From NCBI RefSeq assembly GCF_016583575.1, contig NZ_NRRG01000034.1, positions 1 through 56,762 of the forward strand: a stretch of DNA of 56,762 nucleotides, written 5' to 3'. The stretch comes from Thiocystis violacea. Its GTDB lineage: Bacteria > Pseudomonadota > Gammaproteobacteria > Chromatiales > Chromatiaceae. The notes below the pieces were generated by a model, which was given only the letters and a program-made list of their open reading frames with translations, ran no database searches and was not told where the DNA came from. Shown one piece after another: positions 45,738 to 53,478 of the stretch. The position numbers and the translations under genes were made by a program. Positions within the stretch are counted from its first letter, which is position 1. Every line of letters starts with the position of its first letter.

Positions 45738-46448
45738 TTATGCGGAGATCGACAGGAGTCCGGAAGCGCTGGCGTTACCGCTTTTCTCGACCCCGCCATA
45801 GGTCTGTGCCAGTTGCATGATCGTTTGCCTCGACCTGGCGTCAAGGCCGCTCGTCACGCTGTCGCTACTCGCACTCTCCGAGGTCGTTGCCGAGGTGCTG
45901 GTCGCACTGGCGTCAAGGGTCTCGGTGGCCGAGGTCTGGCTCGCTTGGTAGTAGGCGACGAGTTCCTCGGCACTGACGGCACCATCCTCATTGGTGTCGG
46001 CCGCGGCGATCAGGCGCGAATCGGTCTCGCTGTCGGACGATTCGGATGACTCTGGCGGCGGCCCACCTGGACCACCCGCCCCCCCAGGTCCACCTGGCCC
46101 ACCAGGTCCACCCGGACCACCTATCCCCGCAGCGAAATCACGACTCTCGGCAATGGTCCGAAGGGTATCCGTGAGTTCGGTCGAGGTGACCTCGCCATCC
46201 CCATCGTTATCGAACGCCGAAAAAATCTCGTCGGCACTGGTAGCGGACGCACGACCGCTTGCGGCCGACATCCCCTCGATAGCCGTCTGGAACTCCGACT
46301 CGGCAAGAGAACCATTGCCGTCGGCATCCAGATTCCCAAGGAGGCTGTCCGCTAGCGTGGCCGGATCGGGCGGCTGCGTGGCTCCCCTGGAGGCCGTTTG
46401 ATAAAGCATCGACGTAAAGCCGCCGACACCGCTGATCGCGCTACTCAT
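45738..46448 (-). CDS. EF-hand calcium-binding protein with Gly-Gly-Pro repeat
   Basis: A 236-residue protein with three canonical EF-hand loops: DADGNGSLAESE (41-52), DNDGDGEVTSTE (80-91) and DTNEDGAVSAEE (151-162). A GGP repeat (about 110-131) lies between the second and third. The C-terminal third is rich in Ser, Thr and Ala. There is no clear signal peptide, although the SSAISGVGG start is seen in similar EF-hand proteins. GAGGAG precedes the ATG by six bases. It probably binds calcium as a buffer, sensor or surface protein. Its neighbours give no clear functional link. Confidence 0.85.
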   Translation of the reverse strand: MSSAISGVGGFTSMLYQTASRGATQPPDPATLADSLLGNLDADGNGSLAESEFQTAIEGMSAASGRASATSADEIFSAFDNDGDGEVTSTELTDTLRTIAESRDFAAGIGGPGGPGGPGGPGGAGGPGGPPPESSESSDSETDSRLIAAADTNEDGAVSAEELVAYYQASQTSATETLDASATSTSATTSESASSDSVTSGLDARSRQTIMQLAQTYGGVEKSGNASASGLLSISA

Positions 46449-46813
46449 GGCAAGCTCCTCGCGGGTTGAACGGCTCTAATTCCGTTCCGCCTCCCGACGC
46501 CTGGTTTTAGTCCTCATGACATTGTAGGCCCTCCTCGGCCAGCCTGACTCGGGCGGCTCGACAAAATTCGCCTTCCGATCCTATCGTCGGACAAACGGCG
46601 CAGCGCCCTTGATCATCATGCGGACCGTGATCGGCGCTGACCGATCACGCCCGGCGCCTCGAACCGCGAGGCTCTCTCTGGAATCGCTCAACTCCAGTTG
46701 TACGGAACGAGGATCGACGCGGTCCGCTCCGCTATCTCGGTATGGCGATGTCGAATCGCATCGCTCAGCGTGACCTAGGCGGGCCCGTTGGATGAACGGA
46801 GCGGGCCATCCCA
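46449..46813. other. Intergenic region with a perfect stem-loop
   Basis: No gene is apparent between the OmpA-domain gene and the EF-hand gene. CGTGATCGG (46626-46634) and CCGATCACG (46641-46649) form a 9-bp perfect stem with a six-base loop, possibly ending OmpA-domain gene transcription. A TACAAT -10-like word on the minus strand (46521-46526) may serve the EF-hand gene. Confidence 0.45.
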
Positions 46814-48553
46814 TTAGTCGATGAGATAGACCTCGACCCGACGGTTCTTGCTCCGACCCTCCGCCGTCGCATTGTTGGCGATGGGACGCGCGGAGCCGAT
46901 GCCTTCCGCGCTCAGTCGCTCGGCCGCCACGCCACGATCGCTCAGGGCCTGTTTGACCGCCTCGGCGCGCTGACGCGACAGGGTCAGGTTCAAGTCGTCG
47001 CCTCCAAGACTGTCGGTGTGGCCCTCGATACGCACGGACAAGGCCGCTTGCTCGGACAGAAGCGCGGCGATCCGATCCAGGCTCGCCAGCTTGGTCTCGG
47101 GCAACGTCGCCTTGCCGGCGGGGAAACTCAGCTCGGCCTCGGCCAGACGCACCAAGAGCCCTCGGTCCGTATAGGTTCCGTTCAATTCGGCGAAGCCCGC
47201 CTGGAGCGCGCGCAGTTGGGCCAGTTCGGCCGCGAGATCCTGACCTCCCGCGGCCTCCTCGGATCGCGCCTGGCTCCTCGCCTCGTTCAGTTCGGTCTCA
47301 AGCGCCTGAATACGCGCGGTGGCCGACGCGAGGGCCTCGATATCGGCTGGGCTGGGCTCGGCCGTCGCGGGCACCGCCGGTTCCGGGCGCGTCTCGGCGG
47401 ACGCCAGCCTGGCGTTCGCCTCGGCCAGTTGCTCGCGCAGCGCAGCCTGGGTCTGCTCGGCCCGCGCGCGCGCCTCTTCCAGACTGGACTCCAGTGACTG
47501 GATCCGGGTGCCGGCATCCGCGAGTTGGGACGATTCCTCGTCCAATCGGGCGGCGGCCGTTCGCGCGGCCTCCAGGCCGCTTTCGGCGGTAGCCAGCCGC
47601 GCCTCGCGCTCGCTCAGGCTGTCCTTGAGCGCGGCGATGGCGGCCTCGTGCTGTTTCTGCAGGGCCGTGCGAACCTCCCGCTCCGTCAACAGTCGGGAGT
47701 TGAGGTCGTCGAGCCGGGCCTGGATGTCGGGTTCCTGGTCCGTCTCCGCGACGGACTGGTCCTCCTCAAGCGCGCGCTCAAGCTCGGCCTGCGTCTCGGC
47801 GAGCCGCGCGCGCGTGGCTTCGTGCTCCGCTTGCAGAGACGCCAGCGCGGCCTTGGCCCCGGCGAGTTCGTCGGAGACCTCCTGGGTCAGCGCGGCGCGG
47901 CTCTCGGTCGAGGGCAGAATCCCCATCTCGGTGGCCGTCTTCAGCAGATCGGCGTCGCCGGGCGAGGTGCGGGCCAGGGTCACCCGTTCGTTGATGTGGC
48001 GCTCCAGATCCGCGACGCGCGCCTGATGCTCGGTAACCGCGTCGGCGATGGCCTCATGCACCTTGTCGAGATCCGCCCGCAGAACCTGAGTCGTGGCCTG
48101 CTCGGCCTGGTAGAGGGATTGGGTCTCCGCGAGGGTCGCGGCGATCCCATCCTTTTCGGCGGCGACCTCCGCGGTCTTGCCCTGCTCGGCCGCGAGTGCC
48201 GCTGCGTGCTCGGCCTTGAGGCCCTCCAGATCCTGTCCGAGACCGCTTCTCGCCTGCTCAAGGGACTCGATCTGGCTGGCCAGGTCTTGCCGTTCGGCCC
48301 GATGCCGCTCCTTGAGCGCTTGGATCTCGACGCCGAGGGCGCTCCGCCCCTCCTCCGACGCCAACCGCCGCGCGTCCATCTCCTTGAGTTGTCGGTTCGA
48401 TTCGGCGATCAAGGCATCCTTACCGGCGAGCTGGGCATAGAGCCGGTCGTCATACCACTCGTAAAGGACATAGACGCCGACCAGGGCGAACAACAGGAAG
48501 AACGCGAGCATCTTGCAGGACGACGTACTGGGCGAAACGCTGGATTCGGACAT
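46814..48553 (-). CDS. Membrane-anchored coiled-coil protein with OmpA domain
   Basis: A 579-residue protein. A short N-terminal segment is followed by one membrane helix (about 15-32), then about 400 residues of nearly unbroken coiled coil rich in Ala, Glu, Leu and Arg (about 40-440). A C-terminal OmpA/MotB peptidoglycan-binding domain follows (about 465-579), with the IEGHTDSLGGDDLNLTLSRQRAEAV region and the RRVEVYL ending. It probably spans from the inner membrane to the cell wall as an envelope tether. Related layouts occur in motility- and secretion-linked proteins, but no such genes are nearby. GGAG precedes the ATG at 48553. Confidence 0.88.
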   Translation of the reverse strand: MSESSVSPSTSSCKMLAFFLLFALVGVYVLYEWYDDRLYAQLAGKDALIAESNRQLKEMDARRLASEEGRSALGVEIQALKERHRAERQDLASQIESLEQARSGLGQDLEGLKAEHAAALAAEQGKTAEVAAEKDGIAATLAETQSLYQAEQATTQVLRADLDKVHEAIADAVTEHQARVADLERHINERVTLARTSPGDADLLKTATEMGILPSTESRAALTQEVSDELAGAKAALASLQAEHEATRARLAETQAELERALEEDQSVAETDQEPDIQARLDDLNSRLLTEREVRTALQKQHEAAIAALKDSLSEREARLATAESGLEAARTAAARLDEESSQLADAGTRIQSLESSLEEARARAEQTQAALREQLAEANARLASAETRPEPAVPATAEPSPADIEALASATARIQALETELNEARSQARSEEAAGGQDLAAELAQLRALQAGFAELNGTYTDRGLLVRLAEAELSFPAGKATLPETKLASLDRIAALLSEQAALSVRIEGHTDSLGGDDLNLTLSRQRAEAVKQALSDRGVAAERLSAEGIGSARPIANNATAEGRSKNRRVEVYLID

Positions 48554-48708
48554 CCTCATCTCCATTGGCTGGTTGTTCTAGGCGCTCGTGTCTCGCCAGC
48601 GGGCGGCACGAGGTTGGCCGATTATCCAGCATTTACGGGGCCGATCCTAGAAAGGACGGCCCTCCAGGACGGACGCCGCCCCGCGAGAAGGACGCGCGCC
48701 GTCCAGGC

Positions 48709-49914
48709 TCAACCCATGACCGCGAGCCGTGACTGCTGGGCGATCTCCAGTTCCTCGTTGGTGGGGATGACCAGCACCTTGACCTCGCCCGAGGCGGAGC
48801 TGATACGGCGCTCCCCGCGCGAGGCCCGCGAGTCGTTGGCCTCGGCGTCCAGGGTGATGCCCAGTCGCTCCAGTCCCTCGCACGCGCGGCGGCGGATCTC
48901 GGCCGAGTTCTCGCCGATCCCGCCGGTGAAAACGATGGCGTCGACCCGTCCCAGCTCGGCGTAATAGGCGCCGATGTATTTCTTGAGCCGATGGGTGGTG
49001 AGGCCGATCGCCAGCTCGGCGCGCTCGTCGCCTGCGGCGGCGAGCTGATCGATCTCGCGCATGTCATTGACGCCGCACAGACCCACGAGGCCGCTCTGGC
49101 GGTTGAAGAGCCGGTCGAGCGCGTCGGCGTCGAAGCCCAGATGCTTGCAGAGATAGATGAGCACCGCCGGGTCGATGTCGCCACTGCGCGTGCCCATGAC
49201 CAGCCCTTCCAGGGGGGTCAGACCCATGGAGGTGTCGATGCATTGACCCGCGCGGATCGCGGTCGCGCTGGCGCCGTTGCCCAGGTGCAGGGTGATGAGG
49301 TTGCACTGATCGAGCGGCTTGCCCAGCATGGCCGCCGCGCGCTTGGCCACGTAATGGTGCGAGGTGCCGTGGAAGCCGTAGCGACGGATCCGATGCTCGC
49401 TGTAGAACGATTCCGGGATCGCGTACCGGTAGGCGGTCGGCGGCATGGTCTGATGGAAGGCGGTATCGAAGACCACGACCGATGGGACGCTGGGGAAGAG
49501 CGCGCGCGCGACCTCGATGCCGGCCAGATGTCCCGGATTGTGCAGCGGCGCGAGCGGGATCACCTCGCGGATCGCGGCCACCACCGAGTCATCCACGATC
49601 GCCGGATGCTTGAAGCGGGCGCCACCGTGCACGACCCGATGACCGATGGCCGCCAGCTCGGCCACGTCGGTCAGCACGCCGCTTTCCCTGAGCGAGCGGA
49701 TGATACGGTCGATACCGGCCTGGTGGGTCGGGATCGGCAGCGACTCCTGACTGGAGTGGGACGCGCCCTGGTCGTCGAGCCAGTTGAGCTTGATCTCGCC
49801 CTCGGCCTCGCCGATGCGCGCCACCAGCCCGGAGGCGATGGCCACCCAGTCCTGGTCGCGAAAAAGCTGGTACTTGATCGACGAGCTACCGGAATTCAGT
49901 ACCAGTACCTTCAT
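48709..49914 (-). CDS. ackA: Acetate kinase
   Basis: Interconverts acetyl phosphate plus ADP with acetate plus ATP. The 401-residue protein starts at the ATG 49914 with the family motif VLNSGSSSIKY. It has the HRVVHGG segment near 92-98, the FDTAFHQTMP segment near 150 with its catalytic histidine, HLGNGAS near 205-211 and TGGIGEN near 325. Its start overlaps the pta stop codon by three to four bases. A longer frame running back into pta is only an out-of-frame extension. pta-ackA would convert acetyl-CoA to acetate or the reverse. Confidence 0.97.
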   Translation of the reverse strand: MKVLVLNSGSSSIKYQLFRDQDWVAIASGLVARIGEAEGEIKLNWLDDQGASHSSQESLPIPTHQAGIDRIIRSLRESGVLTDVAELAAIGHRVVHGGARFKHPAIVDDSVVAAIREVIPLAPLHNPGHLAGIEVARALFPSVPSVVVFDTAFHQTMPPTAYRYAIPESFYSEHRIRRYGFHGTSHHYVAKRAAAMLGKPLDQCNLITLHLGNGASATAIRAGQCIDTSMGLTPLEGLVMGTRSGDIDPAVLIYLCKHLGFDADALDRLFNRQSGLVGLCGVNDMREIDQLAAAGDERAELAIGLTTHRLKKYIGAYYAELGRVDAIVFTGGIGENSAEIRRRACEGLERLGITLDAEANDSRASRGERRISSASGEVKVLVIPTNEELEIAQQSRLAVMG

Positions 49915-52025
49915 TGCGAACTCTCCTCGTTGGCGGCGCGGGTCTCGCCCTGGGCCTGGATGGCGGTGATGGCGACGGTGTTGACGATGTCGGTCACGGT
50001 ACAGCCCCGACTCAGATCGTTGACCGGCTTGTTCAAGCCTTGCAGCACCGGGCCGATGGCGAGCGCGCCGGAGCTGCGCTGCACCGCCTTGTAGGTGTTG
50101 TTGCCGGTGTTGAGGTCCGGGAAGATGAGCACGCTGGCATGCCCGGCCACCTCGCTGTCGGGCATCTTGGAGCGGCCGATCTCGATGTCCACGGCCGCGT
50201 CGTACTGGATCGGCCCCTCCACCTTGAGGTCCGGGCGGCGCTCGCGCACGAGACGCACCGCCTCGCGCACCCGCTCCACGTCCTCGCCCTTGCCGGAGCT
50301 GCCGCTCGAATAGGAAAGCATGGCGATGCGCGGCTCGATCCCGAAAATGGCGGCGGTGGCCGCCGAGCTGATGGCGATGTCGGCCAGTTCCTCGGAATCG
50401 GGATTCGGATTCACCGCGCAGTCGCCATAGACCAGCACCCGATCGGGCAGGCACATGAAGAAGACGCTGGAAACCAGCTTGACGCCGGGCTTGGTCTTGA
50501 CCGTCTCGAAGGAGGGCCGGATGGTGTGCTGGGTGGTATGCATGGCGCCCGAAACCATACCGTCGGCGTCATTGTGGTACACCATCAGGGTGCCGAAATA
50601 GCTGACGTCCTGCAGGACGTCATAGGCCATCTGCTCGGACATCCCCTTGTGCTTGCGCAGCTCGTAATAGGTTCGGGCATAGCGCTCGCGCTCGGGCGAG
50701 GTCGCCGGGTCGACGAGGCGAACGTTGTCGAGCTTGAGACCCAGCTCGCCGGCGCGGCGGCGGATCCGCTCGGGATTGCCGAGCAGGGTCAGATCCGCGA
50801 CCTGACGCAGCGAGAGGATCTCGGCCGCGCGCAGGATGCGTTCGTCGCCGCCCTCGGGCAGTACGATGCGCTGACGCCTGGATTTGGCGCGACGGATGAG
50901 TTCGTACTCGAACATCAGCGGCGTGATGCGGTCCGAATGACGCACCGAGATACGCCCGCGCAGTTCCTCGATGTCCACATGTCCCTCGAACACGCCCAGC
51001 GCGGCGGCGATCTTGCGTTCGTCCTCCGGCAGAATGCTCGCCTCGATGCGGCTGACGTTCATGGCCGTGGCGAAGGTATCCTGCGGAACCTGGAGAATCG
51101 AGACCTTGGTCCGGCGCAGGCCCTCGATCAGGCGCTGGACCTTCTCGGCCGGTCGTAATCCACCGGTGAGCAGCAGCCCGGCCACGCGCGGAAAGGCCGA
51201 GGAGGCATCCGCCGCGAGACTGGCGAGGATGATGTCGGAGCGGTCGCCGGGGGTGATGATGAGACAACCGTCCTCGATGTAGCCGAGAAAATCCGGGATC
51301 TCCATGGCCGCGATCTTGTAATTGGTGACCACCTGATGAAGGGCGTCGCCATCGCCGCACAGACAATCGGCGCCCAGCGCCTGCCGTATCTCGCCCACGG
51401 TCGGCATGCCGAGCGCCGGTCGGGCCGGAAGCACGTAGACGGTCTCGGTCTCGCTGAGCAGATCGCGGACACGTTCCTTCACCGTTTCCACGTCCTCCGG
51501 GGCGACGCCATTGACGACGCTCGCCAGAAAATCGGCTCCGCGCTCGCGCATCAGCTCATGGGTGATGTGCAGGGCGTCCCAGGCATCCTGGGGGCCGCGG
51601 CCGAAACCCTTGACCACGGCCACCAGACTGCATCCAAAATTGTTCGCCAGATCGACATTGAAGCCGAATTCCAGCGAGGGGATGAGACCGTTGTAGTCGG
51701 TGCCCGCGCACACCACCAGATCGCAACGCTCCTCAAGCATCTTGAACTTGTTCATGATGAGCTTGAGCAGTTCGTCGTAATGGCCGCTGCCGATGAGCTG
51801 ACGGGCGGTCTCGACGCTACAGCCGTAGAGCATCTCGGACGGAAAGGGCAGATCGTAGCGGGCGCGGATCAGGGCCGTGAGGTTGTCCGGCTCCCCGTCC
51901 TTGGGCGCGAAGGGGCGAAAGAAGCCCACCTTGCGATTCACGGCCGACAGCATCTCCATGAACCCAAGTACGACGACGGATTTACCACTGCCAGCGCCGG
52001 CACCGGCGATATAGATGCTTTGCAT
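49911..52025 (-). CDS. pta: Phosphate acetyltransferase (long form)
   Basis: Converts acetyl-CoA and phosphate to acetyl phosphate. The 704-residue three-domain form has an N-terminal P-loop region (GAGAGSGKS at 8-16) like dethiobiotin synthetases, a central DRTGG-type domain and a C-terminal catalytic PTA domain (about 375-690). The catalytic domain carries the ILPEDERK and PEGGDERILRAAE blocks and the late SSGSGKGEDVERV and NTGNNTYKAVQR segments. It heads a pta-ackA operon. A 16-bp palindrome matching those at the PHB promoters lies 47-62 bases upstream of its start, suggesting control by the PHB repressor. Confidence 0.96.
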   Translation of the reverse strand: MQSIYIAGAGAGSGKSVVVLGFMEMLSAVNRKVGFFRPFAPKDGEPDNLTALIRARYDLPFPSEMLYGCSVETARQLIGSGHYDELLKLIMNKFKMLEERCDLVVCAGTDYNGLIPSLEFGFNVDLANNFGCSLVAVVKGFGRGPQDAWDALHITHELMRERGADFLASVVNGVAPEDVETVKERVRDLLSETETVYVLPARPALGMPTVGEIRQALGADCLCGDGDALHQVVTNYKIAAMEIPDFLGYIEDGCLIITPGDRSDIILASLAADASSAFPRVAGLLLTGGLRPAEKVQRLIEGLRRTKVSILQVPQDTFATAMNVSRIEASILPEDERKIAAALGVFEGHVDIEELRGRISVRHSDRITPLMFEYELIRRAKSRRQRIVLPEGGDERILRAAEILSLRQVADLTLLGNPERIRRRAGELGLKLDNVRLVDPATSPERERYARTYYELRKHKGMSEQMAYDVLQDVSYFGTLMVYHNDADGMVSGAMHTTQHTIRPSFETVKTKPGVKLVSSVFFMCLPDRVLVYGDCAVNPNPDSEELADIAISSAATAAIFGIEPRIAMLSYSSGSSGKGEDVERVREAVRLVRERRPDLKVEGPIQYDAAVDIEIGRSKMPDSEVAGHASVLIFPDLNTGNNTYKAVQRSSGALAIGPVLQGLNKPVNDLSRGCTVTDIVNTVAITAIQAQGETRAANEESSQ

Positions 52026-52071
52026 GCTTAAAACTCACTTCGGAAATGGACGGTCGGCGCGGACGGCCGGA

Positions 52072-52087
52072 ATGCTGCACTGCGCAA
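52072..52087. promoter_or_regulatory. PhaR-type operator candidate upstream of pta
   Basis: ATGCTGCACTGCGCAA matches the reverse complement of phaP copy 1 (TTGCTGCACTGCACAA) at 14 of 16 positions and the phaA-phaE copy at 12 of 16. On the pta-coding strand it directly follows a TATTTT -10-like word. It lies 47-62 bases before the pta ATG. Confidence 0.55.
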
Positions 52088-52395
52088 AAATACCAGATAA
52101 TGGCAACGAAGGTGGTACGGTGTGGTGACATAGCCGATGGATCCGCCGCGCGCGGACCGCCAGAGGCGTGGGCCTGGCGCTCGGGCGAGAGGTCACGACG
52201 CGGGGGCGAGTCGGGAACTCCATCCAGCGGCCAAAGCCTAAGGCCAGGATTAGCGAACCCCATCGACAGGGCCGACGCCCGCGAGTCCTGGGTTGGTGCC
52301 AGGCGCGCCTAGAGAGACGCCTCGGGACCGCCCCGAACGCCTGACATCGAATGCAACCGGCTCATCGAGGCCGCTCACTATAAGGTCATTCCTCC
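52088..52395. other. Divergent spacer between pta and the efflux genes
   Basis: Apart from the pta operator candidate and a TATTTT -10-like word beside it, I see no gene or RNA here. The part near 52300-52395 forms the upstream region of the efflux operon; no clear promoter stands out. Confidence 0.4.
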
Positions 52396-53478
52396 GTGTG
52401 GCACATCGCCCTGTTCATTCTCGCCTCGCTGACGTTCGGATTCGCCAATGTTTGCGCGCAAGGCTCGGGCGGTGCCTCGCCCGCCCCTGCCCCGGTGATG
52501 GTTTCCGACGTCAGGCTGGAACCCCTGAGCGAACGGGTCGAGGCCCTCGGGACGCTCACGGCCAATGAGTCGGTCGCCATCACATCCCGGGTGACGGAGA
52601 CCATCTCGGCCGTGCATTTCGAGGATGGTCAACGGGTGCGCACGGGCGATCTCCTGGTCGAGATGACCAGCGCCGAGGAGCAGGCCCTGCTGGAGGAGGC
52701 GAAAGTCCGGGCCGGCGAGGCCGAACGTCAGTACAACCGGGTCAAGGCGCTGGTGGCACAGCGCTCGGCCTCGGAGTCACTGCTCGACGAGCGCAAGCGT
52801 GACCTGGACACGACCCGCGCCCTGCTGACCGCGCTCGAATCGCGCGTGGCGGACCGTCGCATCAAAGCCCCCTTCGATGGCGTGCTGGGTCTGCGCGACA
52901 TCAGCCGGGGCGCGCTGGTCGAGCCCGGCGACCTCATCACGACGCTGGACGACGACCGTCTGATGAAGCTCGATTTCGCCGTCCCCAGTGTCTATCTCAA
53001 TGCGCTCGAGCCAGGGCTCGGGATCGAGGCCAGGAGCGCGGCCTTCGAAGGCCGGGTCTTCAAGGGCGTGGTGCGCGGGGTGGACAGCCGCATCGACCCC
53101 GTCACGCGCTCGGTCCAGGTGCGCGCCATCATCCCCAATCCAGAGGCCGCCCTGAAGCCGGGGCTGCTGATGCGCGTGGTGGTGCGGCTCAATCCGCGCG
53201 AGGGGCTGGTGGTTCCCGAGGCGGCGATCCTGCATGGCGCGCGCGACCATTTCGTCATGCGCGTGATCGAGGACAAAGGCGCTCTCACGGCGGAGCGCCG
53301 CCAGATCCAGATCGGCTCCCGCTCGCCGGGTTGGGTGGAGGTGCTCTCCGAGCTGGCCCCAGGGGATCGCGTCATCACCGATGGCGGCGACAAGGTCCGA
53401 CCCGGCCAGCCGCTCAGGATCCTGGCGGTTCAGGACGGCCCCCGCGACCTTAGCGCCATGACGGAGCCCAAGCCTTGA
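52396..53478 (+). CDS. RND efflux periplasmic adaptor (membrane fusion protein)
   Basis: A 360-residue adaptor that links an RND pump to the outer-membrane channel. It has a signal peptide (about 1-22), a lipoyl/barrel-sandwich half with TSRVTETISAVHFEDGQRVRTGDLLVEM (about 58-85), a coiled-coil hairpin (about 90-150), then beta-barrel and membrane-proximal domains. The start codon appears to be GTG at 52396, with AAGG about 11 bases upstream. It overlaps the RND permease gene by four bases. No outer-membrane factor gene is present, so the pump probably uses a TolC-like channel encoded elsewhere. Confidence 0.92.
   Translation: MWHIALFILASLTFGFANVCAQGSGGASPAPAPVMVSDVRLEPLSERVEALGTLTANESVAITSRVTETISAVHFEDGQRVRTGDLLVEMTSAEEQALLEEAKVRAGEAERQYNRVKALVAQRSASESLLDERKRDLDTTRALLTALESRVADRRIKAPFDGVLGLRDISRGALVEPGDLITTLDDDRLMKLDFAVPSVYLNALEPGLGIEARSAAFEGRVFKGVVRGVDSRIDPVTRSVQVRAIIPNPEAALKPGLLMRVVVRLNPREGLVVPEAAILHGARDHFVMRVIEDKGALTAERRQIQIGSRSPGWVEVLSELAPGDRVITDGGDKVRPGQPLRILAVQDGPRDLSAMTEPKP

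Noticed and set aside
48709-50454. Extended reading frame of acetate kinase reaching into pta
   Set aside because: The extra N-terminal part is out-of-frame pta sequence; the ATG at 49914 begins the conserved acetate kinase motif and overlaps the pta stop codon in the usual way.
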